Below, one piece after another: positions 48,144 through 58,981 of a DNA stretch of 64,000 bases. The notes below the pieces were generated by a model. That model saw nothing but the letters and a program-made list of their open reading frames with translations. It ran no database searches and was not told where the DNA came from. The position numbers and the translations under genes are program-made. Origin of the DNA: Pseudomonas sp. URMO17WK12:I11. GTDB taxonomy: Bacteria; Pseudomonadota; Gammaproteobacteria; Pseudomonadales; Pseudomonadaceae. The stretch is taken from assembly GCF_007677725.1 (NCBI RefSeq), contig NZ_VEDF01000005.1, positions 1-64,000 on the forward strand. Direction: 5' to 3'. The first letter of the stretch is position 1; every line of letters starts with the position of its first letter.

Positions 48144-48173
48144 AAAAAAACCCGCCTCCTGGCGGGTTTTTTT
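48144..48173. terminator. Terminator of the cold shock gene
   Basis: Stem AAACCCGCC/GGCGGGTTT with a TCCT loop, followed by a T-run, 20 bp after the stop; symmetric enough to work on both strands. Confidence 0.9.
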
Positions 48174-48246
48174 ATGCCTGGTGATTGCACCAGGCCAGCC
48201 ACTGGGCAAGCGGGCGGACCCGCCGCCCAGCGGCGCGCGGTAGCTG

Positions 48247-49341
48247 TCAGTCGTCGCTGACGGTAATGCTGGGCATGGCGGGTGCCGCCGCCTCCTGCTG
48301 GACGATGCGCGCACCGACCTGGCGCGCCAACTCCTGGTAGACCATGGCGATCTGGCTCTCAGGCTCGGCGATGGCCGTCGGCTTGCCGTTGTCGGCCTGC
48401 TCGCGGATCAGCATCGACAGCGGCAACGAAGCCAGCAGCTCGACCCCATACTGGGCCGCCAGCTTCTCGCCCCCGCCTGCGCCGAACAGGTGTTCGGCAT
48501 GACCGCAGTTCGAGCAGATATGCACGGCCATGTTTTCCACTACGCCCAGCACCGGAATGTTGACCTTGCGGAACATTTCCACGCCCTTTCTGGCATCGAG
48601 CAGGGCCAGGTCCTGGGGTGTGGTGACGATCACCGAGCCAACCACCGGGACCTTCTGGGCCAGGGTCAACTGGATGTCGCCGGTGCCTGGCGGCATGTCG
48701 ATGACCAGATAATCGAGGTCATCCCAGGCAGTCTGGGTCACCAGCTGCAGCAGCGCGCCGGAGACCATCGGCCCACGCCAGACCATCGGCGTGTTGTCGT
48801 CGGTCAGAAAGGCCATGGACATCACTTGCACGCCATGGGCCTGGATCGGCACGAACCATTTCTGCTCGCGGATCTGTGGGCGCGTGCCTTCGGCGATACC
48901 GAACATCACGCCCTGGCTGGGGCCGTAGATATCGGCATCGAGGATGCCGACCCGGGCGCCTTCGCGCGCCAGTGCCAGCGCCAGGTTGGCGGCGGTGGTC
49001 GATTTGCCGACGCCGCCCTTGCCCGAAGCCACGGCGATGATGTTCTTGACGTTGGCCATGCTCGGCACCTGGGCCTGGGCCTTGTGCGCCGCGACCACGC
49101 AATCGATCGACACCTGGGCCGAACCGACACCGTCGAGGTTTTCGATCGCCGTCTGCAGCACCTGCGCCCAGCCATTGCGGAACAGCCCAGCGGCGTAGCC
49201 TAACTGCAGGTGCACGGCGACCCGGTCACCCTGGATATCGATGGCGCGCACACAACCGGCGCTGACCGGGTCCTGGTTCAGATAAGGGTCGGTGTACTGG
49301 CGAAGCACGCCTTCGACGGCGGCACGGGTGACGGCACTCAT
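48247..49341 (-). CDS. apbC: Iron-sulfur cluster carrier ATPase ApbC/Mrp
   Basis: A 364-residue protein with an N-terminal DUF59/MIP18 domain (about 1-90), a deviant Walker A GKGGVGKST (about 107-115), and the cluster-binding CxxC motif ICSNCGH. It carries 4Fe-4S clusters to apoproteins. The start at 49341 has GGGAG upstream; longer upstream frames run into the divergent metG leader. Confidence 0.92.
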   Translation of the reverse strand: MSAVTRAAVEGVLRQYTDPYLNQDPVSAGCVRAIDIQGDRVAVHLQLGYAAGLFRNGWAQVLQTAIENLDGVGSAQVSIDCVVAAHKAQAQVPSMANVKNIIAVASGKGGVGKSTTAANLALALAREGARVGILDADIYGPSQGVMFGIAEGTRPQIREQKWFVPIQAHGVQVMSMAFLTDDNTPMVWRGPMVSGALLQLVTQTAWDDLDYLVIDMPPGTGDIQLTLAQKVPVVGSVIVTTPQDLALLDARKGVEMFRKVNIPVLGVVENMAVHICSNCGHAEHLFGAGGGEKLAAQYGVELLASLPLSMLIREQADNGKPTAIAEPESQIAMVYQELARQVGARIVQQEAAAPAMPSITVSDD

Positions 49342-49496
49342 GAACACTCCCATTGGCAAACTGAGTTCAAAACAGGCACCTATCCTAACCGTCAATCGTC
49401 AGCAGATGCGTGCTTGGGGTGAAATATCTTCGCTGGGCCTTTATAGTGGCCGATCACCCTGATGTTCACCTGAGCCCTATAAGTAGCCGAGCCACC

Positions 49497-51542
49497 ATGT
49501 CCGAGCCACGCCAGATTCTCGTTACCAGCGCCCTGCCCTACGCCAATGGATCCATCCACCTTGGCCATATGCTGGAGTACATCCAGACCGACATGTGGGT
49601 GCGCTTCCAGAAGCTGCGTGGCAACCAGTGCATCTATGTCTGCGCCGACGACGCCCACGGTTCGGCCATCATGCTGCGCGCCGAGAAAGAAGGCATTAGC
49701 CCCGAGCAACTGATCGCCAATGTGCAAGCCGAGCACAGCGCTGACTTCGCTGATTTCCTGGTGGACTTCGACAACTTCCATTCCACCCACAGTGAAGAAA
49801 ACCGCGAACTGTCGAGCCTGATCTACACCCGTCTGCGGGACGCCGGGCACATCGCCACGCGTTCTGTGACCCAGTACTTCGACCCGGAAAAAGGCATGTT
49901 CCTGGCCGACCGCTTCATCAAGGGCACCTGCCCCAAATGCGCGGCCGAAGACCAGTACGGGGACAACTGCGAGAAGTGCGGCGCGACCTACGCACCGACC
50001 GAGCTGAAGAACCCCAAGTCGGCGATCTCCGGCGCCACGCCAGTGCTGCGCGATTCCCAGCATTTCTTCTTCAAGCTGCCGGACTTCCAGGCCATGCTGC
50101 AGCAGTGGACCCGCAGCGGCACGCTGCAGGATGCGGTAGCCAACAAGCTGGCCGAATGGCTCGATGCCGGCCTGCAGGAGTGGGACATCTCGCGCGATGC
50201 GCCGTACTTCGGCTTCGAGATCCCAGGCGAGCCGGGCAAGTACTTCTATGTCTGGCTGGATGCGCCGATCGGCTACATGGCCAGCTTCAAGAACCTCTGC
50301 GCACGTCGCCCGGAGCTGGACTTCGATGCGTTCTGGAACGAGGGCTCGACCACCGAGCTGTACCACTTCATCGGCAAGGACATCGTCAACTTCCATGCGC
50401 TGTTCTGGCCAGCCATGCTCGAAGGCGCAGGGTTCCGCAAGCCGACCGCGGTGAACGTGCACGGCTACCTGACGGTCAACGGCGCCAAGATGTCCAAATC
50501 GCGCGGTACATTCATCAAGGCGCGCACCTACCTTGACCACCTGCAGCCCGAGTACCTGCGTTATTACTACGCAGCCAAGCTTGGCCGTGGCGTCGATGAT
50601 CTCGACCTGAACCTTGAAGATTTCGTGCAGAAGGTCAATTCCGACCTGGTCGGCAAAGTGGTGAACATCGCCAGCCGTTGTGCCGGCTTCATCCACAAAG
50701 GCAACGACGGCGTCATGGTCGCCGGCAACGCCGCGCCCGAATTGACCGAGGCCTTCATTGCCGCCGCCCCGTCGATCGCCGAAGCCTATGAAGGCCGCGA
50801 CTTCGGCCGTGCCATGCGCGAAATCATGGCCTTGGCCGATCGCGCCAATGCCTGGATCGCCGACAAGGCGCCGTGGTCGCTGGCCAAGCAGGAAGGCAAG
50901 CAGGATGAAGTGCAGGCCATCTGCGCCCAGGGCATCAACCTGTTCCGCCAGCTGGTGATTTTCCTCAAGCCGGTGCTGCCAGTGCTCGCCGCCGATGCCG
51001 AGGCCTTCCTCAACGTCGCCCCGCTGACCTGGAACGACCACAGCACGCGCCTGGAAAACCACATGCTCAATCCATTCAAGGCGCTGATGAGCCGCATCGA
51101 GCCTGCAAAGGTCGAAGCCATGGTGGCCGCCAGCAAGGAAGACCTGCTGGCCGCCGAAGCTCAATCACCAGCGCCGGTCGGCAACGGCGAGCTGGCCAAG
51201 GATCCGCTGGCCGCGCAAATCGAGTTCGACACCTTCGATGCGGTCGACCTGCGCGTTGCCCTGATCGTCAAGGCCGAGGCTGTGCCTGGCGCCGACAAAC
51301 TGCTGCAGCTGACGCTGGATATCGGCGACGAGCGGCGCAATGTGTTCTCGGGGATCAAATCGGCCTACCCGGACCCTTCCAAGCTCGAAGGGCGGTTGAC
51401 CATGATGGTGGCCAACCTCAAGCCGCGCAAGATGCGCTTCGGGGTGTCCGAGGGCATGGTCATGGCAGCAGGCCCGGGTGGCGAGGAGATCTACTTGCTC
51501 AGCCCTGACAGCGGCGCCAAGCCCGGTCAGCGTATCAAGTAA
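49497..51542 (+). CDS. metG: Methionyl-tRNA synthetase
   Basis: A 681-residue class I synthetase. HIGH-type motif (HLGH, about 21-24), a zinc knuckle ([18 protein letters not shown], about 145-162), KMSKS (near 330) and a C-terminal tRNA-binding (EMAP-like) domain (about 575-681) are all present. The start is the ATG at 49497; the 5' extension to 49410 is rejected. Length is normal. Confidence 0.95.
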   Translation: MSEPRQILVTSALPYANGSIHLGHMLEYIQTDMWVRFQKLRGNQCIYVCADDAHGSAIMLRAEKEGISPEQLIANVQAEHSADFADFLVDFDNFHSTHSEENRELSSLIYTRLRDAGHIATRSVTQYFDPEKGMFLADRFIKGTCPKCAAEDQYGDNCEKCGATYAPTELKNPKSAISGATPVLRDSQHFFFKLPDFQAMLQQWTRSGTLQDAVANKLAEWLDAGLQEWDISRDAPYFGFEIPGEPGKYFYVWLDAPIGYMASFKNLCARRPELDFDAFWNEGSTTELYHFIGKDIVNFHALFWPAMLEGAGFRKPTAVNVHGYLTVNGAKMSKSRGTFIKARTYLDHLQPEYLRYYYAAKLGRGVDDLDLNLEDFVQKVNSDLVGKVVNIASRCAGFIHKGNDGVMVAGNAAPELTEAFIAAAPSIAEAYEGRDFGRAMREIMALADRANAWIADKAPWSLAKQEGKQDEVQAICAQGINLFRQLVIFLKPVLPVLAADAEAFLNVAPLTWNDHSTRLENHMLNPFKALMSRIEPAKVEAMVAASKEDLLAAEAQSPAPVGNGELAKDPLAAQIEFDTFDAVDLRVALIVKAEAVPGADKLLQLTLDIGDERRNVFSGIKSAYPDPSKLEGRLTMMVANLKPRKMRFGVSEGMVMAAGPGGEEIYLLSPDSGAKPGQRIK

Positions 51543-51621
51543 TCCCCCTGCCCCGGCCTCAGCGCCGGGGCAGCTCCATCTGCAACCGGCCCTGCCCTGT
51601 CGTCAAGGAATGCATTGACCG

Positions 51622-52260
51622 ATGAACGCCGCCAAACGCCTGGAGATCTTTCGCAGGCTGCACGAAGACAATCCCGACCCCAAAACGGAATTGGCTTATA
51701 CCACCCCTTTCGAGTTACTGGTCGCGGTGACGCTCTCGGCGCAGTCCACCGATGTCGGCGTCAACAAGGCCACCGCGCGGCTGTTTCCGGTCGCCAACAC
51801 CCCTCAGGCCATCTATGCGCTGGGTGTCGAAGGGTTGAGCGAATACATAAAGACCATCGGCCTGTATAACAGCAAGGCCAAAAATGTCATCGAAGCCTGC
51901 CGCTTGCTGATCGAGCGCCACGACGGTGTGGTTCCGCAAACCCGCGAAGACCTGGAGGCCTTACCGGGCGTAGGGCGCAAAACGGCCAACGTGGTGCTCA
52001 ACACCGCTTTTCGCCAACCGACCATGGCCGTCGACACGCATATCTTTCGGGTCAGTAACCGAACCGGTATCGCGCCGGGCAAGACGGTGCTGGAGGTCGA
52101 AAAGAAGCTGATCAAGTTTGTACCCAAAGATTACCTGCTAGATGCCCACCATTGGCTCATCCTGCATGGACGCTATGTGTGCCAGGCACGCAAACCCCGC
52201 TGCGGCAGCTGCCGCATCGAAGATTTGTGCGAGTACAAGCACAAGAGCAGTGACGATTGA
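51622..52260 (+). CDS. nth: Endonuclease III
   Basis: A 212-residue DNA glycosylase/AP lyase for oxidised pyrimidines. The helix-hairpin-helix LPGVGRKTANVV carries the catalytic Lys, followed by the catalytic Asp (VDTH). The C-terminal 4Fe-4S motif is C-x6-C-x2-C-x5-C (CQARKPRCGSCRIEDLC). It lies 79 bp after metG. Confidence 0.95.
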   Translation: MNAAKRLEIFRRLHEDNPDPKTELAYTTPFELLVAVTLSAQSTDVGVNKATARLFPVANTPQAIYALGVEGLSEYIKTIGLYNSKAKNVIEACRLLIERHDGVVPQTREDLEALPGVGRKTANVVLNTAFRQPTMAVDTHIFRVSNRTGIAPGKTVLEVEKKLIKFVPKDYLLDAHHWLILHGRYVCQARKPRCGSCRIEDLCEYKHKSSDD

Positions 52261-52364
52261 GCCGATAGTAAAAACGCCGGCGTTTCGATTGAAAAAATCT
52301 TTTTTACCCGCGTTCGCTTTCTCGCTATAAGGACGGCCATTAGCCCTTTGGCTTGGAGCGACCC

Positions 52365-52541
52365 ATGAGTGACGATAAAGACGACCTGTCGATCGAAGAT
52401 GACTTCGTAGCTGTCGAGGACGATGCAGAGCCGCAAGTGGAGCCTGCGAAGACCAACCTGAGCAAGCGTCGCACCATCGACAACCTGCTCGAGGAGCGGC
52501 GACTGCAACGGCAACTTGCCGACTTCGACTACGACCTGTAG
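52365..52541 (+). CDS. PA3496-family small protein
   Basis: A 58-residue, very acidic N-terminal, basic C-terminal protein (MSDDKDDLSIEDD..., ending RRLQRQLADFDYDL). It is immediately downstream of nth, the same position as PA3496 next to PA3495 (nth) in P. aeruginosa. The start at 52365 has TGGAG 7 bases upstream. NCBI calls this a putative envelope integrity protein; function is not demonstrated. Confidence 0.7.
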   Translation: MSDDKDDLSIEDDFVAVEDDAEPQVEPAKTNLSKRRTIDNLLEERRLQRQLADFDYDL

Positions 52542-52584
52542 CCGCGCAGTCGCCTGCGCGCAGGAGGCTGCCTGCGCGGCCATC

Positions 52585-53211
52585 TCAATTGAGGTTATGC
52601 CGTCGCGCCAACTCGACCAGATCGACCAGCGAGTGCGCGTTGAGCTTCAGCAGCAGCCGGGTTTTGTAGGTGCTGACTGTCTTGTTGCTGAGAAACATGG
52701 CGTCGGCGATTTCCTTGTTGGAGCGCCCGCGCGCAAGCTGCTGCAGCACCATCATTTCTCGGGCCGACAAACGATCGACCATCTCCGTTTCGCTGGCACC
52801 GCCCACCCGTCCCCGTGTCTTGTGCAAGGCCTGGTTAGGGAAGTAGCTGTAGCCTGAGAGCACTGCCTTGATGGCGCTGAGCAGCTCGGTGAGTTCCTGC
52901 TGCTTGCACACATAGCCAGAAGCGCCGGCCTGCATGCAGCGCATGGAAAAATGCCCAGCGGCCTGTGAGGTGAGGACCAGCACGCGGCTCCCCGGACTTG
53001 CCGCCGCCATGCGCGCGATGACTTCCAAGCCGTCTAGCTTGGGGATGCCAATGTCGAGCACCACGATATCCGGATGGTGCTCGCGCGTAAGCTGCAAGGC
53101 CGCTATGCCGTTGTCGGTCTCGGCCACCACATCGTACCCGTGCCGCTCCATCAGCATGCGCACGGCCAAGCGTATGACCGGATGATCATCCACGATAAGG
53201 ACTTTATTCAT
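52585..53211 (-). CDS. LuxR/NarL-type response regulator
   Basis: A 208-residue two-domain regulator. The receiver has acidic Asp8/Asp9 and the phosphoacceptor Asp53 (VLDIGIPK); the C-terminus has a LuxR-type helix-turn-helix (LSAREMMVLQQLARGRSNKEIA, about 149-170). It resembles the BvgA/EvgA class. No sensor kinase is adjacent. It is divergent from an orphan membrane protein gene 297 bp away. Confidence 0.85.
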   Translation of the reverse strand: MNKVLIVDDHPVIRLAVRMLMERHGYDVVAETDNGIAALQLTREHHPDIVVLDIGIPKLDGLEVIARMAAASPGSRVLVLTSQAAGHFSMRCMQAGASGYVCKQQELTELLSAIKAVLSGYSYFPNQALHKTRGRVGGASETEMVDRLSAREMMVLQQLARGRSNKEIADAMFLSNKTVSTYKTRLLLKLNAHSLVDLVELARRHNLN

Positions 53212-53508
53212 GCGATATCCATCATTGGTTATTTAGCATTGACGATTGCCCCACCTTAACCGAGCCGAAGGTGCAATGGCGCATCGATACCCCGCGCAAA
53301 TAGCCGAATAGATGATCCCTACAATGGTTTGGGAAATTTCCTACAAGGGGCGATTTACAGCACAAGCGCCGAAGTGCTTCGCCCTAGTGACTCAACCCAC
53401 AACGCAGCGATAAGCAGGCGCGCCCGCTGACTCGGAAAGAGTCCACAATTTGGTTGAGGCGTTCAGTCGGTTATTGATAGCCGACAATATGAAAGGAGGC
53501 ATCCCATC
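53212..53508. other. 297-bp intergenic region between the response regulator and an orphan membrane protein
   Basis: Contains divergent promoters by position. A GGAAATTTCC palindrome is at 53332-53341. GAAAGGAGG lies just before the ATG at 53509. No coding frame found. Confidence 0.4.
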
Positions 53509-53949
53509 ATGACCGAGAGCCAACCTGTAGCCCCGTTGACGATCATTGCCATCTTCGCGGGGATCATCGAGGCATCAGCCCTGGCCACGTTGCCGTTTCT
53601 CAGTGAAAAGAGTCAGACTTACTACACTTGGTTTCTCGTCGGCTTTCCGTTCTTTCTTACCGCCCTGTTCTTTCTGACGCTGAACTTCAACTACAAGTCG
53701 TTTTACAAACCCGATCCCGCCGAGCCCCGCGCTGCGCTTGAACCGGTGTTACAGCCGCACCCGCCGCAGGCAGTCACCATGATCTTTTCCGGGCCTGATG
53801 CACAGGCGCGCCTGCAGCAAGAGGTGCTGCAGGCGGTTACCCAAGTGCATCCGGCAGACAGGCATTGGCGTTTTCATCAAGAGGAGTTACAGCGCATCGT
53901 GCTGCTGTCGATCGTCTGCCAAGCCCCAGGCTATCGCCGTGAACGTTGA
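53509..53949 (+). CDS. Hypothetical two-helix membrane protein, 146 residues
   Basis: I do not recognise a family. Two hydrophobic segments (about 8-30 and 40-62) are followed by a soluble, proline-containing domain. AGGAGG is well placed before the ATG, and a terminator lies downstream, so expression is likely. It may respond to the divergent regulator, but this is inference. Confidence 0.65.
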   Translation: MTESQPVAPLTIIAIFAGIIEASALATLPFLSEKSQTYYTWFLVGFPFFLTALFFLTLNFNYKSFYKPDPAEPRAALEPVLQPHPPQAVTMIFSGPDAQARLQQEVLQAVTQVHPADRHWRFHQEELQRIVLLSIVCQAPGYRRER

Positions 53950-53971
53950 CCAGCAGCAGCGTGACGCGCAC

Positions 53972-54000
53972 AAAAAACCCCGGCAGCCGCCAGGGTTTTT
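53972..54000. terminator. Bidirectional terminator between the orphan membrane gene and argG
   Basis: An imperfect stem around CCCCGGC/GCCAGGG flanked by six A and five T residues; it serves the convergent argG. Confidence 0.7.
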
Positions 54001-54044
54001 GATGTCTGCGCGCCAGGCGCTTTACGACATTGCCTGCGTGGCGA

Positions 54045-55262
54045 TCAGAGCATGCCACGGCCTTTGTTGGCAGCGATGCGCATGCGCAGGGCATTGAGCT
54101 TGATGAAGCCCGCAGCATCGGCCTGGTTGTAGGCGCCGCCGTCTTCCTCGAAGGTCGCGATGTTGGCATCGAACAGCGAGTCGTCGGACTTGCGACCGAC
54201 CACGACAACGTTGCCCTTGTACAGCTTCAGGCGAACCACGCCATTCACGTTGACCTGCGACGCGTCGATCATCTGCTGCAGCATCAGGCGCTCGGGGCTC
54301 CACCAGTAACCGGTATAGATCAGGCTGGCGTACTTGGGCATCAGCTCGTCTTTGAGGTGAGCGACTTCACGGTCCAGGGTGATCGACTCGATGGCACGGT
54401 GTGCCTTGAGCATGATGGTACCGCCAGGGGTTTCGTAGCAGCCGCGCGACTTCATGCCTACGTAGCGGTTTTCTACGATGTCCAGGCGCCCGATACCGTT
54501 GGCACCACCGATGCGGTTCAGTTCGGCAAGCACGGTGGCCGGGGTCATGTCGACGCCGTCAATGGCGACGATATCGCCGTTGCGGTAGGTCAGCTCGATG
54601 TAGGTGGCCTGGTCAGGGGCGTTTTCTGGCGAAACGCTCCAACGCCACATGTCTTCTTCGTGCTCGGTCCAGGTGTCTTCCAGTACACCGCCCTCGTAGG
54701 AGATGTGCAGCAGGTTGGCGTCCATCGAGTACGGCGACTTCTTCTTGCCGTGACGCTCGATCGGAATGCCATGCTTTTCGGCATAATCCATCAGCTTCTC
54801 GCGCGACAGCAGGTCCCATTCGCGCCATGGGGCGATGACCTTGACGCCAGGCTTGAGGGCATAGGCACCCAGCTCGAAGCGAACCTGGTCGTTACCTTTA
54901 CCGGTAGCACCGTGGGAAATGGCATCGGCGCCAGTTTCGTTGGCGATCTCGATCAGACGCTTGGCGATCAGCGGGCGGGCGATGGAAGTACCCAGCAGGT
55001 ACTCGCCTTCGTAGACGGTGTTGGCGCGGAACATCGGGAAGACGAAATCACGCACGAATTCTTCACGCAGGTCGTCGATGTAGATCTCTTTGACGCCCAT
55101 TGCCTGCGCTTTGTCGCGTGCCGGCTCGACTTCCTCACCCTGACCCAGGTCAGCGGTGAACGTCACCACTTCGCAGTCATAAGTATCCTGCAGCCACTTG
55201 AGAATCACCGAAGTATCAAGGCCGCCGGAATACGCCAGTACGACCTTTTTTACGTCCGCCAT
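54045..55262 (-). CDS. argG: Argininosuccinate synthase
   Basis: A 405-residue ligase joining citrulline and aspartate with ATP. The ATP-binding N-type loop YSGGLDTS (about 10-17) and the conserved [15 protein letters not shown] and [10 protein letters not shown] segments are present. It is transcribed alone. Its promoter carries an ArgR operator. Confidence 0.96.
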   Translation of the reverse strand: MADVKKVVLAYSGGLDTSVILKWLQDTYDCEVVTFTADLGQGEEVEPARDKAQAMGVKEIYIDDLREEFVRDFVFPMFRANTVYEGEYLLGTSIARPLIAKRLIEIANETGADAISHGATGKGNDQVRFELGAYALKPGVKVIAPWREWDLLSREKLMDYAEKHGIPIERHGKKKSPYSMDANLLHISYEGGVLEDTWTEHEEDMWRWSVSPENAPDQATYIELTYRNGDIVAIDGVDMTPATVLAELNRIGGANGIGRLDIVENRYVGMKSRGCYETPGGTIMLKAHRAIESITLDREVAHLKDELMPKYASLIYTGYWWSPERLMLQQMIDASQVNVNGVVRLKLYKGNVVVVGRKSDDSLFDANIATFEEDGGAYNQADAAGFIKLNALRMRIAANKGRGML

Positions 55263-55297
55263 GCCATCACTCCACGGGGTTGTACGGAAAGCGGCCG

Positions 55298-55326
55298 ATT
55301 CTACCGGCGTTGCCGATAAATTTACA
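55298..55326 (-). promoter_or_regulatory. Putative argG promoter
   Basis: On the minus strand TAGAAT (55298-55303) lies 17 bp from TGTAAA (55321-55326), a weak -35. It is about 35 bp before the argG start. Confidence 0.5.
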
Positions 55327-55358
55327 GAGGCGCGACAGCTTCTGACGACAAAGCGACA
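55322..55358 (-). promoter_or_regulatory. ArgR operator of argG
   Basis: On the minus strand two direct half-sites TGTCGC are spaced exactly 21 bp apart; the downstream one fits TGTCGC-N8-AA fully, the other has CA in place of AA. This is the Pseudomonas ArgR arrangement (TGTCGC-N8-AA-N5 direct repeats). The site covers the -35 region. Confidence 0.6.
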
Positions 55359-55398
55359 AGAACTTTCTGTGGGGCGACGCCAGTGGGCGCAGGCACGC

Positions 55399-56307
55399 TC
55401 ACAGCTGCTTGGGTGGCGCCGCCACGTCAGGCGCGACCGCCGGTTTGGGTGGTGCTGCCACTCGGTCCAGCTCGATGTTCACCCGGCGATTGCGCGCCCG
55501 GTTGGCTGCGCTGTTGTTCTTCACCAGCGGGTAGCGCTCACCGTGGAAGCGCACGACGATCTGCTCTTCAGGCACACCATGGGCCTTGAGGTAATCGGCC
55601 ACCGCCAGTGCCCGACGCCTGGAAGTGTCACGGTTGGTGAGGCGATTGCCACTGTTGTCCGAATGGCCATTGAGTTCGATGTGATTGACCGTCGGATCAG
55701 CCTTGAGGTAGTCCAGAATGACGTCCAGGCGCGCCCGCGCGTTGGCGTCCAGCTCCAACCCGCCGCCCGGGAAGCCGACCTGGGTCTGGCGCACCTGGTC
55801 ATAATTCATCGCCAGCATCTTGCTCGCACAAACCTGGTAATCGCCATAGGCCTTGGCGAAACTCACCGGCAGTACCCGCACCTCCATGGCCCGCCCGCCT
55901 TCGCCGGTGTAATTGCGCACCACCGTGCTGCGGCCATCGAGCAAGCCGTTGATCAGGCGGCTGGCCTGGCTTTGCGAAGAGCTGAACAGCACACCACTGC
56001 GGGCCATGCGTACCGCGCCCAGGTTGACGTCGCCACGCCCTGGTTGCCAGGGGGCGGCGGCGGCGAGCAGGGTTGCAGCGCCCGCGCCCAGCACATTGCT
56101 GTCCGAACGCAGCCTGAACACTGGCTGCTCACCGGCCTTGCGCACGAACTCGCCACTGCCGAAACCGTCGATCGGCTGAATCAGGCGGCATTCGAACTGA
56201 TCGCCCTCGACCTTCCAGGCGACATTCTCCACGCGGGTCTGGAAGGTCAATGCACCGGCCGGCAGGCTGGCGACAAGGGTCAACAGGGCTAGGTAACGCT
56301 GGCGCAC
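55399..56307 (-). CDS. motY: MotY-like flagellar/OmpA-family protein
   Basis: A 302-residue exported protein. The N-terminal half has the MotY-type domain; the C-terminal half (about 185-290) is an OmpA-like peptidoglycan-binding domain ([19 protein letters not shown]). The signal peptide spans about 1-20. MotY anchors the flagellar stator in Pseudomonas. I chose GTG 56307, with GGAG 6-7 bases upstream, over GTG 56319. It is divergent from pyrC, as PA3526/PA3527. Confidence 0.85.
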   Translation of the reverse strand: MRQRYLALLTLVASLPAGALTFQTRVENVAWKVEGDQFECRLIQPIDGFGSGEFVRKAGEQPVFRLRSDSNVLGAGAATLLAAAAPWQPGRGDVNLGAVRMARSGVLFSSSQSQASRLINGLLDGRSTVVRNYTGEGGRAMEVRVLPVSFAKAYGDYQVCASKMLAMNYDQVRQTQVGFPGGGLELDANARARLDVILDYLKADPTVNHIELNGHSDNSGNRLTNRDTSRRRALAVADYLKAHGVPEEQIVVRFHGERYPLVKNNSAANRARNRRVNIELDRVAAPPKPAVAPDVAAPPKQL

Positions 56308-56436
56308 GGGCGGCTCCACAAATTCTGACTGCTACAGGCAGGCTATCGGACGCTTGGCTGAAAACTTGATAGCCGTGCTCGGACCGGGGTTTTCCGGTAG
56401 CATTGGCGCCTGAGTTCGACCCGCCTGGAATCCCCA

Positions 56437-57483
56437 ATGTCCGATCGCCTGACCCTCCTGCGTCCCGACGACTGGCACATCCATCTGCGCGATGGTGCCG
56501 TCCTGCCTCATACCGTTGGTGATGTGGCGCGTACTTTCGCCCGTGCCATCATCATGCCCAACCTGGTTCCGCCGGTGCGCACTGCCGTCGAAGCTGGCGC
56601 CTATCGCGAGCGGATCCTGGCCGCTCGCCCGGCCGGCAGCCGCTTCGAACCGTTGATGGTGCTGTACCTCACCGACCGCACCAGCCCCGAAGACATCCGC
56701 GCGGCCAAGGCCAGCGGTATCGTCTACGCCGCCAAGCTGTACCCGGCCGGTGCCACGACCAACTCCGATTCGGGCGTGACCAGCATCGACAACATCTTCC
56801 CGGCCATCGCGGCACTGGCCGAGGTGGGCATGCCGTTGCTGGTCCACGGTGAAGTGACGCGCAGCGAGATCGACGTGTTCGACCGCGAAAAGCGCTTCAT
56901 CGATGAGCACATGCGCCGCCTGGTCGAGCGCTTCCCGACCTTGAAAGTGGTGTTCGAGCACATCACCACCGGCGATGCCGCGCAGTTCGTCAGCGAAGCC
57001 CCGGCCAACGTTGGCGCTACCATCACTGCCCAACACCTGCTGTACAACCGCAACCACATGCTGGTGGGCGGTATTCGGCCGCATTTCTATTGCCTGCCGA
57101 TCCTCAAGCGCAACACCCACCAGGTGGCACTGCTCGACGCAGCCACCAGCGGCAACCCGAAGTTCTTCCTCGGCACCGATTCGGCACCGCACGCCCGTCA
57201 TGCCAAGGAAGCGGCCTGCGGGTGCGCTGGCTGCTACACCGCTTACGCTGCGATCGAGATGTACGCCGAGGCATTCGAGCAGCGCAATGCCCTGGACAAA
57301 CTCGAAGGCTTCGCCAGCCTGCACGGGCCGGCTTTCTATGGCCTGGCGGCGAACACCGACACCATCACCCTGGTACGCGAAGAGTGGACCGCTCCAGACA
57401 GCCTGCCGTTCGGCGAGCAGACCGTGATCCCGCTGCGCGCCGGTGAGACGTTGCGCTGGCGCCTGCTGGAGGACAACGCGTGA
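56437..57483 (+). CDS. pyrC: Dihydroorotase
   Basis: A 348-residue class II dihydroorotase of pyrimidine synthesis. The metal motif WHIHLRDG (about 13-20), the carbamylated-Lys region [16 protein letters not shown] (about 102-116) and His/Asp metal ligands near GTDSAPH are present. It overlaps rnt by 4 bp. Confidence 0.95.
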   Translation: MSDRLTLLRPDDWHIHLRDGAVLPHTVGDVARTFARAIIMPNLVPPVRTAVEAGAYRERILAARPAGSRFEPLMVLYLTDRTSPEDIRAAKASGIVYAAKLYPAGATTNSDSGVTSIDNIFPAIAALAEVGMPLLVHGEVTRSEIDVFDREKRFIDEHMRRLVERFPTLKVVFEHITTGDAAQFVSEAPANVGATITAQHLLYNRNHMLVGGIRPHFYCLPILKRNTHQVALLDAATSGNPKFFLGTDSAPHARHAKEAACGCAGCYTAYAAIEMYAEAFEQRNALDKLEGFASLHGPAFYGLAANTDTITLVREEWTAPDSLPFGEQTVIPLRAGETLRWRLLEDNA

Positions 57484-58142
57484 GCGAAGACCATTACGAA
57501 GACGACCAGGACAGCCTGGGCGGCGGCTCGCGTCACCCGATGGCCGAGCGCTTCCGTGGCTATCTGCCGGTGGTGGTGGATGTCGAGACCGGCGGCTTCA
57601 ACAGCGCCACCGATGCCTTGCTGGAAATCGCCGCTGTCACCATCGGCATGGACGAGAAGGGCTTCCTGTTCCCCGAGCATACGTATTTCTATCGCGTGGA
57701 GCCGTTCGAAGGGGCCAATGTCGAGCCCGCTGCGCTGGAGTTCACCGGCATCAAGCTCGATCACCCGCTGCGCATGGCCGTGAGCGAAGAAAGTGCGCTG
57801 ACCGACATCTTCCGTGGTGTGCGCAAGGCGCTGAAGGCCAACGGTTGCAAGCGGGCGATCCTGGTCGGGCACAACAGCAGCTTCGATCTGGGCTTTCTCA
57901 ATGCGGCAGTCAACCGCAACGATATCAAGCGTAACCCTTTCCACCCGTTCTCCAGCTTCGACACCGCCACCCTGGCGGGCCTGGCATACGGCCAGACGGT
58001 CCTGGCACGCGCCTGCCAGAGCGCCGACATCGATTTCGACGGACGCGAAGCACACTCGGCACGCTATGACACCGAAAAGACCGCCGAGCTGTTCTGCGGC
58101 ATCGTCAACCGCTGGAAAGAAATGGGCGGCTGGAGTTATTGA
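57480..58142 (+). CDS. rnt: Ribonuclease T
   Basis: A 220-residue DEDDh 3'-5' exoribonuclease that trims tRNA and rRNA ends. Exo I is VDVETGGF (Asp33, Glu35), Exo II contains HNSSFDLGF and Exo [14 protein letters not shown] terminator follows. It is coupled to pyrC by a 4-bp overlap. Confidence 0.95.
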   Translation: MSEDHYEDDQDSLGGGSRHPMAERFRGYLPVVVDVETGGFNSATDALLEIAAVTIGMDEKGFLFPEHTYFYRVEPFEGANVEPAALEFTGIKLDHPLRMAVSEESALTDIFRGVRKALKANGCKRAILVGHNSSFDLGFLNAAVNRNDIKRNPFHPFSSFDTATLAGLAYGQTVLARACQSADIDFDGREAHSARYDTEKTAELFCGIVNRWKEMGGWSY

Positions 58143-58183
58143 GCGGCAAGCTGCAAGGCAAAGCGAGTAGCGAGTAGCTTCGC

Positions 58184-58216
58184 AAAAAAAACCGGCCACG
58201 AAGGCCGGTTTTTTTT
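58184..58216. terminator. Bidirectional terminator between rnt and the peroxiredoxin gene
   Basis: Stem AACCGGCC/GGCCGGTT with an ACGAA loop, flanked by a seven-residue A run and eight T residues. Confidence 0.9.
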
Positions 58217-58230
58217 GGGGGTCCGGAAGC

Positions 58231-58833
58231 TTAGAGCTTGCCAGCGTTCTCGCTCAGGTAGGCGGCAACGCCTTCTGGCGAAGCGCTCATGCCTTTGTCG
58301 CCTTTCTTCCAGTTGGCAGGGCAGACTTCGCCGTGCTCTTCGTGGAATTGCAGGGCGTCGACCAGGCGCAGCAACTCGTCCATGTTACGGCCCAGCGGCA
58401 GGTCGTTGATGATCTGCGAACGGACCACACCGTTGGTGTCGATCAGGAAGGCGCCACGGAAGGCCACGCCGCCTTCGGACTCAACGTCGTAGGCCTTGCA
58501 GATTTCGTGGGTCATGTCGGCAGCCAGGGTGTACTTGACCTGGCCGATGCCGCCGTTGTTGACCGGGGTGTTGCGCCAGGCGTTGTGGGTGAAGTGCGAG
58601 TCGATCGAAACGCCGATCACTTCCACGTTACGCGCCTGGAAGTCAGGAATGCGGTTGTCCAGCGCGATCAGCTCGGACGGGCAGACGAAGGTGAAGTCCA
58701 GCGGGTAGAAGAACACCAGGCCGTACTTGCCCTTGATGGCCGAGGCCAGGTTGAAGCTGTCGACGATCTCGCCATTGCCCAGCACAGCTGGGACGGTGAA
58801 GTCGGGGGCTTGTTTGCCAACGAGTACGCTCAT
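58231..58833 (-). CDS. 2-Cys peroxiredoxin (AhpC/TSA family)
   Basis: A 200-residue typical 2-Cys peroxiredoxin. The peroxidatic Cys is 51 (FVCPSE) and the resolving Cys 171 (EVCPANW). It reduces H2O2 and organic peroxides; the electron donor is not encoded beside it. The start at 58833 has AGGAG 7 bases upstream; a frame reaching 59019 is rejected. It is divergent from bfd. Confidence 0.92.
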   Translation of the reverse strand: MSVLVGKQAPDFTVPAVLGNGEIVDSFNLASAIKGKYGLVFFYPLDFTFVCPSELIALDNRIPDFQARNVEVIGVSIDSHFTHNAWRNTPVNNGGIGQVKYTLAADMTHEICKAYDVESEGGVAFRGAFLIDTNGVVRSQIINDLPLGRNMDELLRLVDALQFHEEHGEVCPANWKKGDKGMSASPEGVAAYLSENAGKL

Positions 58834-58981
58834 TGTTATCTCCTGATGAGGGTGAGAAACCATTTGCCGGGCCAAGGCAGCTTGCCCGACTTCCAACAAA
58901 GGCTGACCATCATACACGGCTTGGCATGACAGGCCGAATGCAACCGTCGGTCGCCCGCCGAGGGGATTACCAGAAACCACT

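Noticed and set aside
52270..52284. AACGCCGGCGTT palindrome after nth followed by AT-rich sequence
   Set aside because: Zero-loop palindrome with no proper T-run right after it; not a convincing terminator.
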